A DNA stretch of 64,000 bases from Acidobacteriota bacterium. GTDB taxonomy: Bacteria; Acidobacteriota; Thermoanaerobaculia; Multivoradales; J023. The notes beneath the pieces were generated by a model. It saw nothing but the letters and a program-made list of their open reading frames with translations. It was not told where the DNA came from and did no database searches. A program made the position numbers and the translations under genes. Below are positions 40,378 to 50,125 of the stretch, in pieces (positions within the stretch are counted from its first letter, which is position 1; the number at the start of each line of letters is the position of its first letter). The stretch is from assembly GCA_029263315.1 (NCBI GenBank), contig JAJCXR010000065.1, positions 62,001 to 126,000 on the forward strand. Reading direction: 5' to 3'.

Positions 40378-41166
40378 ATGTCACGTTTCAATGATCAGCG
40401 CGGACAGGCGCTCAATTTTGGTGGAGTAAACGGTCCGCCGATCGATATCAAAGCCCTGTTGATTTTGCTCTTCGTGCTGTTCACGGCGGGTTATGTGCGA
40501 CCGTTGCGACCCTTCATCGAGTTACTGCACCTCGACCCGCAGATGTTCTCCAAGGGCTACTTTTGGCAGCTCGTAACCTACGCCGTGGCACCGGATACCA
40601 GTGGCCTCTGGTTCCTGATCAGCATGCTGATCTTGTTCCTCTTCGGGCGCGATGTCTTTCGTATGCTGGGCCGCCGACAATTCTGGCGCATGCTGTTTGG
40701 GGCGGTGGTCTCGGCGTCGGTGTTGGCCATGTTGGTGCACGGTCTGCTGCAGATCGTCGGATGGCAGTGGAGCCGTTCGCCCTTGATTCTGATGCACGGC
40801 AGCGAGATTCTGCTCACCATCATGATCGCGGCCTTCGCCACCCTGTATCCCAATGCCACCATTCGCCTATTTTTTGTTTTGCCGGTGCGGGCCAAGTCGT
40901 TTTTGTGGCTTGAAATTCTTCTGGCCTTTGTCCTCGGTTTCTTGCCCACCGCCGATTTGGCGGGTTTCCTGGGCATTTGCACGGCGGTGGGTGTGACCTA
41001 TGCCATCCTCACCGGCGGGCTGCGCCGAAATCTGCGGGAGCTGCGTCTGCGTTTCGAGCGCTGGTGGATCAGCCAACGCTTGCAGAAAATGAAAAAGCGG
41101 CGCGGCATGCGGGTGGTCAAACCCGACAAAGGTGGGGACGTGCGGCGCGGCCCGTGGGTCCACTGA
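40378..41166 (+). CDS. Rhomboid-like integral membrane protein, predicted non-proteolytic
   Basis: Six hydrophobic segments, FWQLVTYAVAPDTSGLWFLISMLILFLFGRDVFRMLGRRQFWRMLFGAVV. GASG-type motif replaced by HGSE and TM6 His apparently missing. Confidence 0.65.
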   Translation: MSRFNDQRGQALNFGGVNGPPIDIKALLILLFVLFTAGYVRPLRPFIELLHLDPQMFSKGYFWQLVTYAVAPDTSGLWFLISMLILFLFGRDVFRMLGRRQFWRMLFGAVVSASVLAMLVHGLLQIVGWQWSRSPLILMHGSEILLTIMIAAFATLYPNATIRLFFVLPVRAKSFLWLEILLAFVLGFLPTADLAGFLGICTAVGVTYAILTGGLRRNLRELRLRFERWWISQRLQKMKKRRGMRVVKPDKGGDVRRGPWVH

Positions 41167-41180
41167 AAGCAGAACGCGGC

Positions 41181-44100
41181 ATGCCGCCGGTGGAGGCGGT
41201 GGATGCCGCTTCGGAAACAGCCCTAGAGCTCTTTCATCCGCTGATTCGCCGTTGGTTTCTCGAGCGTATTGGTCGCCCGACGGAGATCCAACGCCTGGCC
41301 TGGCCGCGCATCGCCGCCGGTGAGCACGTCTTGGTGTCGGCCCCCACCGGCAGCGGAAAGACGCTGACCGCCTTCTTGTGGGCCCTGCAGCAATTGCTCA
41401 CCCATGCCTGGCCGCGTCCAGGGGGCGAGTCCCGTCGCCTTGGGCCGCGGGTGCTGTACGTGTCGCCGCTGCGGGCCCTCAATAGCGACGTGCGCCGCAA
41501 TCTCGAGCGTCCCCTGGCAGAGCTGCGACAGATCTTCGAGCAGGCGAATGCGACACCGCCGGACGTGCAGGTGATGACCCGCAGCGGCGATACCTCGCCG
41601 CAAGAGCGTCGGCGTATGCTGCGCCGTCCGCCCCATATTCTGATCACCACCCCCGAAAGCCTCAACATTCTGCTCACTTCCAAGGGTGGGCGCGAGCTGC
41701 TGCTCGATTTGGAAACGGTCATCCTGGACGAGATCCACGCCGTCGCCGCGAGCAAACGCGGTACGCACTTGATCACCGCCGTCGAGCGCTTGGTGGGTTT
41801 GAGCGGCGAGTTTCAGCGCCTGGCCCTGTCGGCGACGGTTCGGCCAATGCAAGTGATCGCCGACTTTGTCGGCGGCCATGAGGTGAGACGGCGGGAGGGC
41901 GGCTACGATTACCTCAAACGTCCGGTGCGGGTGCTGCGCTCTGCTGCCCCCAAAACCTACGATATTCGTGTTGTCTATCCGCAGATCTCGGTCGCCACAG
42001 CCCCGCGGGCCAAACTTTCCAAGGGTGCTGCGCCGCCCACCGCGGCCTCCCAACGGGCCGTTGAGGAACGCCAAGAGGACGCCACCTGGAAGATCCTGGT
42101 CAAGGATTTCAAGAAAGTGGTGGCACGCAACCGCTCGACCCTCTTCTTCGCCAACAATCGTCGCCTCACCGAGCGCCTGACCCGCATGATGAACGAGGGG
42201 GAAGCGCACGATCTCGTCTACTCACACCACGGTTCCCTGTCACGGGAGGTGCGCTCGGTGGTGGAGACACGGCTCAAGGACGGTGAGCTAGCGGCCATCG
42301 TCGCCACCAACTCCTTGGAGCTGGGCATCGATATCGGCGATCTGGACGAGGTGGTGTTGGTCCAGACCCCCCGTTCAGTGGCCTCGGCGGTGCAGCGGAT
42401 CGGGCGGGCGGGGCACGGTGTCGGGCAGGTGAGCCGGGGTCGCCTTTATCCCACCTTTGGCCGTGATTTCCTCGATGCCGCCATCGTCGCCCGGGGGGTT
42501 CGCGAGCAAGACATCGAGGAGATGCGTCCCATCACGGCACCCCTCGATGTCTTGGCGCAAGTGGTGTTGTCGATGGTGTGCAGCGAAACCTGGCAGTTGG
42601 ACGACCTCTTCGCTACTTTGCGGGGGAGCTGGCCCTATCGTCAGCTCAGCCGTCGCCAATTCGATCTGGTGCTCGACATGTTGGCGGGACGCTTCGCGGA
42701 CAGTCGTATCCGCGAGCTGCGGCCCCGAATTTCCATCGACGCAGTGCGCGGCACCGTCAAGGCACGTCCGGGCAGCGCTCGGTTGATCTACATGGCCGGT
42801 GGCACCATCGCCGACCGCGGCTATTTCGCCTTGCGCCGGGAGGATACGCTGGTCAAGCTCGGTGAGCTGGACGAAGAGTTCGTCTGGGAGCGTTCCATCG
42901 GCGATGCCTTTACCCTCGGTGCGCAGGCCTGGCAAGTGCGCAAGATCACTCACAATGACGTCCTGGTATCCCCCACCCGCGGCGGTGGCGGCTTGGCCCC
43001 CTTTTGGCGGGCCGACAGCATGGACCGGGACTTCTCCTTCTGCCAGAAAGCCGCCAGATTCTTGCTCGAGGCGGAGACCCGCCTCGGCGACAAGGCTTTT
43101 GCCGAGTCGCTGCGGCAGGACTACAGCATGCAAACTGGGGCGGCGGAGGAGTTGCTCAGTTTCCTGCGTTTGCAGAAGGCGTCCACCGGCAAGTTGCCCC
43201 ATGCGGAGCGCTTGCTGGTGGAGCATTGTCCGTTGCAAGTGCAAGGGGAGCATCAACAACAGATCATCCTCCACACCCTGTGGGGCGGCACGGTCAACCG
43301 TCCGCTGGTCATCGCCCTGCAGGCGGCCTGGGAAGAGCAATTCGGCGACGGCTTCGAGGCCTTCCATGACGACGATGCGGTGTTGATTCGCCTGCCGCGC
43401 CGCATGGAGGTCAGGGAGCTGCTCAGCCTGGTGGATCCCGAGCACGTCGAGGGCTTGCTGCGGCGTCGCTTGGAGAGCACGGGCTTTTTTGGCTCCCGCT
43501 TTCGGGCCAACGCCAGCACCGCGTTGTTGTTGCCGAAGTCCGGTTTCCGCTCCCGGACTCCCTTGTGGATGAGTCGTCAACGGGCCAAGAAGCTCTTGCA
43601 GTCGGTGCGGCCCTACGGGGATTTTCCTATCCTGGTGGAGACCTGGCGCACCTGCCTGCAGGACGATCTAGACCTCGAAAATCTGAAGAAAATGCTGCAC
43701 CGCGTACGTCTGCGGGAGCTACCGCTGGTGGAAGTGCGCACTGAGGCGCCGTCGCCCTTTGCCGCCGGTTTGATGTGGAAACACACCAACCACTACATGT
43801 ATCAGGACGATACCCCCGAGTCGGCTGGGGCCTCGGGGCTGCGACAGGACGTGCTGCAGGAGCTTGTTTTTGCTTCCCATCTGCGTCCTCGGTTGAGACG
43901 CGAGCTGGTGGAACGATTTCGTCGCAAGGTGCAGCGCACGGCGCCCGGCTATGCGCCGGCCCCGGGTGACGACCTACGGGACTGGATTTTGGAGCGCCAG
44001 CTGGTGCCGGCCGATGAGTGGACAGAGCTCCTGACGGCGGTGAGCCATGACCATGGGCTTTCACACGAGGAGGTGGCGGCCTCCGTAGCTGAGCGGTGCC

Positions 44101-45872
44101 TGGCGCTGCGGTTGCCATCCGCCACCCTGGAAGCGGTCGCCGCCATCGAGTCCCTACCCCGATTATTGGCGGCTTTGGATCTGGAGCTGGACGACATCAC
44201 GCCGCGCCATTTGGACGGTACACCGCTGCAGGGCCAGCTACGCAAGGATGTGGTCGGCCTGCTGGCGGTGGCGGATGCCCGTCCTGAGAAGCTCTCAGGG
44301 AAGCGGGCCGCAATTGATGAAACAGTCGGCGACGAAGACGAGGTGTCCACGGAGCTAGCCTTCAGCCGGTGGCTCAGCGAGTGGTGCCGTTTCCAGGGGC
44401 CGATTCCCTTGCGGCGCCTGAGCCAGCTCAGCGGTCTCGACGGGGAAGCTCTGCGGCCGCATCTGGAAGCCCTGCGGGACGGTCAGACGTGGGTCCTCGA
44501 TAGGCTGACGCGGGGGGCGGAGGGCGTTGAGATCTGCGATGCGGAGAATCTCGAAACCCTGCTCCGTTGGTTGCGCTTTGAGGGCCGTCCAAGCTTCGAA
44601 GCGCGACCCCTCGAAGAGCTGCCGCTTTTTGTGGCGCAACAGCAGGCGCTGTTGCGGCCCGGTGACGGCATCGAAGATTTACAAAAGCATCTGGAGCGGC
44701 TTTTTGGGTATCCCGCCAAGGCCTCGGCCTGGGAAACCGACATCCTGCCGGCACGCCTCGATCCCTATTATCCTTCGTGGCTCGATGCCGCGGTGCAACA
44801 GAGTGACCTGCTGTGGTTCGGCTGTGGACGTGGCCTGTCGAGCTTTGCTTTCGGCGACGACCTGGAGCTATTCCGCGACGGGGAGGGCCACTTGGGGGAT
44901 GTACCGTCCGGGTCAGCAGAGGAAGCTCTGCCCGAGCTCGACGTGGAGCAGCTCTTCCCACATTCCAATCTGCGCCTAGAGGTGGGCGAGCTGGCGTCCC
45001 GCCATCAACTGGATACTCGCAAAGTAGGGCAGCAGCTGTGGCAGTGGGTGTGGCAAGGGCGAGTGAGCAACGACACCTTTCTCGCCCTGCGCAAGGGTAT
45101 CGAGAGCAAATTCGAGGTGCAGTCCTCAACCCCGACGACGAGCGGCAGCCAAGGTCGCCGTCGACGAGGTCGCCGTGCCAGCGTCAACCGGTGGCAGGCT
45201 TCCCAGACGTTCCACGGCAGCTGGTTTGCTCTGCCCGGTGCCTTACCCTCCGCCGATGCTCTCGAGGCCGAGGAGTTGGTCAAAGACCGGGTGCGGATTC
45301 TGTTGGAACGCTACGGTATGGTCTGCCGTGAGCTGGTACAAAGGGAGCTCTCGCCACTGCGCTGGGGCAAGGTCTTTCGCACCTTGCGCCTGATGGAGCT
45401 TTCCGGCGAGGTGGTGGCGGGGCAGTTCTTCGAAGGTATCCGCGGCCTGCAATTCATGGCCCATGGCGCTTTCCGCGAGTTGCAGAAGGGGCTGCGCAGC
45501 GACGCTGTCTACTGGCTCAACGCCAGCGACCCGGCCTCCCTGTGCGGTCTCGATTTCGAGGGTTTGAAGGGACAGCTGCCGGCGCGGCGTTCCACCACCC
45601 ATCTGGTGTACCAAGGCAAGGATCTCGTCATGGTCAGCAGGCGGTTGGGCAAGAAGATCGACATCCATGTGCCCGTCGAGCATCCCCGGCTGCTCGACTA
45701 TTTCGCCGTCTTCAAGGTCTTGCTCAGCCGTCAGTTTCAGCCCCTGAGCAGTCTCGAGATCGAGACCATCAACGGTGCCCCGGCCCTCGATAGCCCTTAT
45801 CGTGGGCGATTTGCCGAAGTCTTTCGAGTGCAAGGGGAGGTGCGGTCGATCCGCCTGTGGAAAGAGTATTGA
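41181..45872 (+). CDS. lhr: Large DEAD/DEAH helicase, Lhr family (ORF track start 40977; ATG 41181 preferred)
   Basis: HVLVSAPTGSGKTLTAFLWAL; RVLYVSPLRALNSDVRRNL; TTPESLNILLTSKGGRELL; VILDEIHAV; ATNSLELGIDIGDLDEVVLVQTPRSVASAVQRIGRAGH. Confidence 0.93.
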   Translation: MPPVEAVDAASETALELFHPLIRRWFLERIGRPTEIQRLAWPRIAAGEHVLVSAPTGSGKTLTAFLWALQQLLTHAWPRPGGESRRLGPRVLYVSPLRALNSDVRRNLERPLAELRQIFEQANATPPDVQVMTRSGDTSPQERRRMLRRPPHILITTPESLNILLTSKGGRELLLDLETVILDEIHAVAASKRGTHLITAVERLVGLSGEFQRLALSATVRPMQVIADFVGGHEVRRREGGYDYLKRPVRVLRSAAPKTYDIRVVYPQISVATAPRAKLSKGAAPPTAASQRAVEERQEDATWKILVKDFKKVVARNRSTLFFANNRRLTERLTRMMNEGEAHDLVYSHHGSLSREVRSVVETRLKDGELAAIVATNSLELGIDIGDLDEVVLVQTPRSVASAVQRIGRAGHGVGQVSRGRLYPTFGRDFLDAAIVARGVREQDIEEMRPITAPLDVLAQVVLSMVCSETWQLDDLFATLRGSWPYRQLSRRQFDLVLDMLAGRFADSRIRELRPRISIDAVRGTVKARPGSARLIYMAGGTIADRGYFALRREDTLVKLGELDEEFVWERSIGDAFTLGAQAWQVRKITHNDVLVSPTRGGGGLAPFWRADSMDRDFSFCQKAARFLLEAETRLGDKAFAESLRQDYSMQTGAAEELLSFLRLQKASTGKLPHAERLLVEHCPLQVQGEHQQQIILHTLWGGTVNRPLVIALQAAWEEQFGDGFEAFHDDDAVLIRLPRRMEVRELLSLVDPEHVEGLLRRRLESTGFFGSRFRANASTALLLPKSGFRSRTPLWMSRQRAKKLLQSVRPYGDFPILVETWRTCLQDDLDLENLKKMLHRVRLRELPLVEVRTEAPSPFAAGLMWKHTNHYMYQDDTPESAGASGLRQDVLQELVFASHLRPRLRRELVERFRRKVQRTAPGYAPAPGDDLRDWILERQLVPADEWTELLTAVSHDHGLSHEEVAASVAERCLALRLPSATLEAVAAIESLPRLLAALDLELDDITPRHLDGTPLQGQLRKDVVGLLAVADARPEKLSGKRAAIDETVGDEDEVSTELAFSRWLSEWCRFQGPIPLRRLSQLSGLDGEALRPHLEALRDGQTWVLDRLTRGAEGVEICDAENLETLLRWLRFEGRPSFEARPLEELPLFVAQQQALLRPGDGIEDLQKHLERLFGYPAKASAWETDILPARLDPYYPSWLDAAVQQSDLLWFGCGRGLSSFAFGDDLELFRDGEGHLGDVPSGSAEEALPELDVEQLFPHSNLRLEVGELASRHQLDTRKVGQQLWQWVWQGRVSNDTFLALRKGIESKFEVQSSTPTTSGSQGRRRRGRRASVNRWQASQTFHGSWFALPGALPSADALEAEELVKDRVRILLERYGMVCRELVQRELSPLRWGKVFRTLRLMELSGEVVAGQFFEGIRGLQFMAHGAFRELQKGLRSDAVYWLNASDPASLCGLDFEGLKGQLPARRSTTHLVYQGKDLVMVSRRLGKKIDIHVPVEHPRLLDYFAVFKVLLSRQFQPLSSLEIETINGAPALDSPYRGRFAEVFRVQGEVRSIRLWKEY

Positions 45873-45957
45873 TGGTAGGGTCACAGGAGACAATCATCAT
45901 CCCATCTCGCTTGTCCCTCGACCCGCCAGCTGTGTTGCGAAGAAACATACTTAGGTC

Positions 45958-46036
45958 CGCTACGCGCGCCACTCTGCGGCTTGCTGGCGAGTTGATATGC
46001 GGCGCGATTTTGTGCGGTTATTATCTGCCGCGGCCC
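45958..46036 (+). repeat. Dispersed intergenic repeat, copy 1 (about 78 bp)
   Basis: CGCTACGCGCGCCACTCTGCGGCTTGCTGGCGAGTTGATATGCGGCGCGATTTTGTGCGGTTATTATCTGCCGCGGCCC; matches 56700-56777 at most positions. Confidence 0.8.
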
Positions 46037-46069
46037 ATACGTACCCACTAATCCAAGGAAAGAGAGCGC

Positions 46070-46522
46070 TTGATGAAAACTCCAGAAATTGTCCCCTACC
46101 TTGCCGTCACCGACGCCCCGACCGCCATCGCTTTTTACGAGCAAGTCTTCGACACCAAGCCGGTGCACCTGTTGTCGATGCCCGACGGTCGGGTGATGCA
46201 TTGTGAATTCAAGATCGGCAAGGCGCGGCTCTACATCAGTGAAGCGCTCCCGGAGCACGGGGGGACGCCCAGCCCGACGTCGTTGGGTGGCACCACGGTG
46301 GCGATCCACCTCTACGTCGACGACTGTGATGCCATGGTCGCCAGGATGGCAGAGCACGGTGCGGAGGTGCTGGCGGCACCGGAAGATATGTTCTGGGGCG
46401 AGCGCTTTGCCCGCCTGCGGGATCCCTTCGGGCATGCCTGGGGCATTTCAACAAAATTGCGGGAGATGACGCCGGAGGAGATCCAGGAAGCCGCTGCGAA
46501 GATGTTCGAGGGAGCGTCCTAG
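46070..46522 (+). CDS. VOC family (glyoxalase/bleomycin-resistance-like, PhnB-type) protein
   Basis: EIVPYLAVTDAPTAIAFYEQVFDTKPVHLLSMPDGRVMHCEFKIGKARLYIS...LRDPFGHAWGISTK. Confidence 0.92.
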   Translation: MMKTPEIVPYLAVTDAPTAIAFYEQVFDTKPVHLLSMPDGRVMHCEFKIGKARLYISEALPEHGGTPSPTSLGGTTVAIHLYVDDCDAMVARMAEHGAEVLAAPEDMFWGERFARLRDPFGHAWGISTKLREMTPEEIQEAAAKMFEGAS

Positions 46523-46631
46523 GGTCGCGGAATCGATTCCTCAACTACGAAATCGAGATTGACCAGCGGATTTCAGGCCCCGTTGACGTCTTTGTTCTCT
46601 AAAGAGCTTTGAGCTTCATGGAGGACCGAAG

Positions 46632-47600
46632 ATGGGACGCGATCCACGTTACATTTTGCCCAACAGCCTGCAGCACGTCGTCGATGTGGTGGCACAGAAT
46701 CATCACCTCCTGTGCCCCTCGGCGCAGGTCAACGAGCGCTATCTCGGCGTTCTCGGCAGGGCCCAACGGAGATTCGATATGACCCTCTGCGGCGTGGTCG
46801 TCATGTCGACCCATTCGCATCTCTTGCTGCGTCCGCGGGATGGGCAGCACTTGGCTGATTTCATGTGCTTCCTGAAAACCAACGTCGCCAAGGAGATCGG
46901 CGGCAGGATCCGGGGCTGGCCGGGGCCTTTCTTTGGGCGGCGCTATCACTCGACGACGGTCAGCGATGAGGAGGCAGCGCAGGTGGGAGTGCTGCGCTAC
47001 CTCTTGAGCCACGGCCCGAAGGAATTCCTGGTCGACAAAGTGGAGCAATGGCCGGGCGTTCACTGCGCGGCGTCGTTGATGGAAGGCAGGCCGATGATCG
47101 GGCTGTGGTATGACCGCAGTGCCGAGCTCAGTGTCCGTCAACGTCAAGGCGAGGACGCCGCGAAACCGGGAGATTTCGTCAGTCAGGAAGTCGTCGATCT
47201 CTCTCCCTTGCCCTGTTGGCAGCACCTGTCGGAGGCCACTTGGCGGGCTGCGGTTACGGCGATGGTCGAAGATATCGATCGGCAAGCCGCCGTCGAGCGT
47301 ACGGCCCAAGGCAGGACCAGCCTGGGGGTCGAGGGAGTCCTGACGCAGGATCCGTTTGCTCGTCCGACGGATATCGAATCGTCGCCGCAGCCTCGCTTCC
47401 ACACCGCAACCCGGGAGGCTTTCGAAACCATGTTGGGGATTTGGCGAGAGGTTGTCGAGGCGTTCTACGCCGCGTCGGCGGATCTTCGAGCTGGCAATCG
47501 CGATGCGACTTTCCCGGAAGGCACCTTTCCGCCAGCGTTGCCATTCGTTCCCTTTTCCATGGTGCCAGGCGTCTCGGGGGCCCGCGGACACCCAGGTTGA
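46632..47600 (+). CDS. IS200-like Y1 transposase-domain protein (REP-associated tyrosine transposase type)
   Basis: PRYILPNSLQHVVDVVAQNHHLL; VVVMSTHSHLLLRPRDG (HxH site); CFLKTNVAKEIGG; VLRYLLSHGPKEFLVDKVEQWPGVH. Confidence 0.85.
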   Translation: MGRDPRYILPNSLQHVVDVVAQNHHLLCPSAQVNERYLGVLGRAQRRFDMTLCGVVVMSTHSHLLLRPRDGQHLADFMCFLKTNVAKEIGGRIRGWPGPFFGRRYHSTTVSDEEAAQVGVLRYLLSHGPKEFLVDKVEQWPGVHCAASLMEGRPMIGLWYDRSAELSVRQRQGEDAAKPGDFVSQEVVDLSPLPCWQHLSEATWRAAVTAMVEDIDRQAAVERTAQGRTSLGVEGVLTQDPFARPTDIESSPQPRFHTATREAFETMLGIWREVVEAFYAASADLRAGNRDATFPEGTFPPALPFVPFSMVPGVSGARGHPG

Positions 47601-47741
47601 GACCCTTGTCGAGGAGTCTTGCCGGAAAGGTGAATCGATGCGGTCCCTAGTACCTTTGATATCCGGGTGAGGGTCGACGCTGGGCGTCGTGAGGGCGGGG
47701 GTGTGGATTGAAGGTGGAGAGAATCGTGTCTGCCCGGCAAG

Positions 47742-47830
47742 TTGGCACCTTACAGGGACGTCTCTTCCTGCTCTCCCTCCTACTCCCCCTAGGAAATGGT
47801 TGGCACCTCGATGAGAGGCGCATGGCACCT
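47742..47830. repeat. Three TGGCACCT half-sites downstream of the Y1 transposase gene
   Basis: TTGGCACCT at 47742-47750, TTGGCACCT at 47800-47808, ATGGCACCT at about 47822-47830. Confidence 0.5.
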
Positions 47831-47831
47831 T

Positions 47832-49103
47832 CTATGAAGTCAAATCCTTGTCGACGGACCACATTGCTAGCAGTAGTACAAGGCCGGGCAGCGCCATGGC
47901 ACCACCGATCAGGTAGAAGGAGGTGTAGCCGACTCTTTCGACCAGGTCGCCGGAGAACCCGGAGAGGAAGGTACGGCCGAAGGACGCCAGGCTGCTGAGC
48001 AGAGCGTATTGGGTGGCGGTGTAGCGTTTGTTGGCTAACAGGGTGATGAAGGTGACGAGGGCTGCGGTGCCCATGGCGCTGCTCAGGTCTTCCAAGGCGA
48101 CGACGCCGGCCAGGGCCCACCAGCTACCTTGAGCCCATTGAAGAAGAGGGAATGCGGCGGTGGACAGAGCTTGGAGGATGCCGAAGACCAGCATCGACCT
48201 GAAGATTCCGAATCTGTAGGTGGCCACGCCCCCGATAAAGAGCCCGAGCAGGAAGAAGAGGAATCCCACACCCTTGGCGGCTTCCGCGATCTGGGCGTTG
48301 GAATAGCCGATGTCGACGTAAAAAACCGGCGTGATGGCAGCGGCGAAGGCATCGCCCATTTTGAAGCACAGGACGAAGAGCAGGACGAGCAGTGCGCGGA
48401 GGACTCCGGAGCGCTTGAAGAATTCGACAAATGGCTCGACGATGGCTTGTTTCAAGTCGGTGGGGAGCGCGTAGTCGATGTCCGGCTCGGCGCACCAAAG
48501 GGCGGTGATGACTCCCACCGACATACCGGCAGCCATCAGCAAGAACATCTGATTGAAGCTGAGCCCCAGGGTTGTGGGATCCACCATCCACAAGCCCAGA
48601 CCGGCGGATACCCAGATGCCGATCCGATAGCCGTAGACGACGATCGAGGCGCCCAGACCCTGCTCCTCGTCGCGGAGGCTTTCGCGACGATAGGCGCCGA
48701 TGGCGATGTCCTGGGTGGCGCTGAAGAAGGACACGGCGATGGCTAGGCCGATGATCAGATGCAGCGAGTAGGCGGGTTCAGCCAATCCAAGGCCGACAAA
48801 CCCGGCGATGATGCCCACTTGGGAGATCAGAATCCAAGAGCGCCGTCGACCCATGGTCGAGGGCACGAAACGATCCAGCAGGGGGGCCCAAAGAAAGTTG
48901 ATGGTGTACGGCACCATCACCCACGACATGTGACCGATGGTGCTCAGGTCGACCCCTTCCCGTCGCAGCCAGATCTTGAGCGACGAGAACATCAGCATGT
49001 AAGGCAAACCACTGGAGAACCCCAGCAGCAGAATGACCAGCATGCGTTTGCTGCGCAGCGAGCGCAGGATGCCCCTCAGGGAGCGTGCGTTGGCGTCGTC
49101 CAA
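47832..49103 (-). CDS. MFS transporter, AmpG (muropeptide permease)-like
   Basis: MLVILLLGFSSGLPYMLMFSSLKIWLRREGVDLSTIGHMSWVMVPYTINFLWAPLLDRFVPSTMGRRRSWILISQ. Confidence 0.9.
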   Translation of the reverse strand: MDDANARSLRGILRSLRSKRMLVILLLGFSSGLPYMLMFSSLKIWLRREGVDLSTIGHMSWVMVPYTINFLWAPLLDRFVPSTMGRRRSWILISQVGIIAGFVGLGLAEPAYSLHLIIGLAIAVSFFSATQDIAIGAYRRESLRDEEQGLGASIVVYGYRIGIWVSAGLGLWMVDPTTLGLSFNQMFLLMAAGMSVGVITALWCAEPDIDYALPTDLKQAIVEPFVEFFKRSGVLRALLVLLFVLCFKMGDAFAAAITPVFYVDIGYSNAQIAEAAKGVGFLFFLLGLFIGGVATYRFGIFRSMLVFGILQALSTAAFPLLQWAQGSWWALAGVVALEDLSSAMGTAALVTFITLLANKRYTATQYALLSSLASFGRTFLSGFSGDLVERVGYTSFYLIGGAMALPGLVLLLAMWSVDKDLTS

Positions 49104-49159
49104 GGAGTCGACTCGAGGCGATGGGGGGTTGGGTGGGCCGGGCTAGGTCGGCCCACGGC

Positions 49160-50125
49160 TCAATTCGCCGATCCCGACGGTTGCAGCGCTTCGAGAATGC
49201 CCAGGGCATTGATGGCACCGCCGCAGGTGAGGTTGTCCATCACCGCCCACAGCTGATAAGCGCCTGGCTGACCGGCGACCGGGTCGATATGACCGAGCAG
49301 CACTTCGTCGCGTGCCGCGGCGTCGATGGGGCCTAGGAGCTCGGGATCCGGGGAGGGGTCGATAAAGGGATGGGCTTCCAGGGCGGACCGTAGCGCTTCG
49401 ACGCCGGGATCCTCTCCGAGCTGTACGTACAGGGACACGGCATAGCTGTGAAAGACAGCCATTTGCAGCACTTGGATGGACATCGGGATGTCGATGCCGG
49501 TGACTGTGCGCAGGTGATCGCCGATTTGAGGCTGGGGGGGCACCGGCAAGACATTGAACGACATTTGAGCGGTGAAGACCTCCCGCGGTGACTCGGAGGA
49601 GAAGGTCAGGAGGCTGCGTGTCTGCTCAAAGACTTCGTCGAGACCTTGCCGCCCATGGGTGGACACCGGTTGCAGCAGGTTGGCGACGAGCTGCTTGGGG
49701 GCGAAGGTTTGCAAGGGATGCAGCAGATGGGCCAGTAGAACGGTTCCCGGATGCGGCGACAGCAGGACACCGCCGTCACCCTGGACCGCTTCGAGGTTGA
49801 CCCCCGCCACCACCGGCACGCCGTCTTCGGCCGTCGCATCCGGCGACAGCACCAGGGCGGTGGTGGCGTCCGGGCGCCCCGGCAGCAGCGCCCTGGTCTG
49901 CTCGATGTTGCCTCCAAAGATGGCGATGTCGATATTGTCGAGGCTGGAACCGTCAAGGGGGGAGACGAGGGTCGCTTCTCCCCGAACTTCGGTGAGGCTG
50001 CCGACATCGTCTTCGACATCAGAAAACAGGGCCAGGGCTTGCCACAGATCGTTACGTCGCTCGAGGCTTTCCCGCAGCTCGGTGGCCAGCAGGCCGGAAG
50101 GATGAAGCAATGCCAATCGGGTCAT
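49160..50125 (-). CDS. Aspartate-semialdehyde dehydrogenase-like (USG-1-type) protein, predicted catalytically inactive
   Basis: ASADH-like organisation (IDIAIFGG..., FNVLPVPP.., TGIDIPMSIQVLQMAVFHSYAVSLYVQL); catalytic NPNC replaced by SPHP and GH replaced by SY. Confidence 0.75.
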   Translation of the reverse strand: MTRLALLHPSGLLATELRESLERRNDLWQALALFSDVEDDVGSLTEVRGEATLVSPLDGSSLDNIDIAIFGGNIEQTRALLPGRPDATTALVLSPDATAEDGVPVVAGVNLEAVQGDGGVLLSPHPGTVLLAHLLHPLQTFAPKQLVANLLQPVSTHGRQGLDEVFEQTRSLLTFSSESPREVFTAQMSFNVLPVPPQPQIGDHLRTVTGIDIPMSIQVLQMAVFHSYAVSLYVQLGEDPGVEALRSALEAHPFIDPSPDPELLGPIDAAARDEVLLGHIDPVAGQPGAYQLWAVMDNLTCGGAINALGILEALQPSGSAN

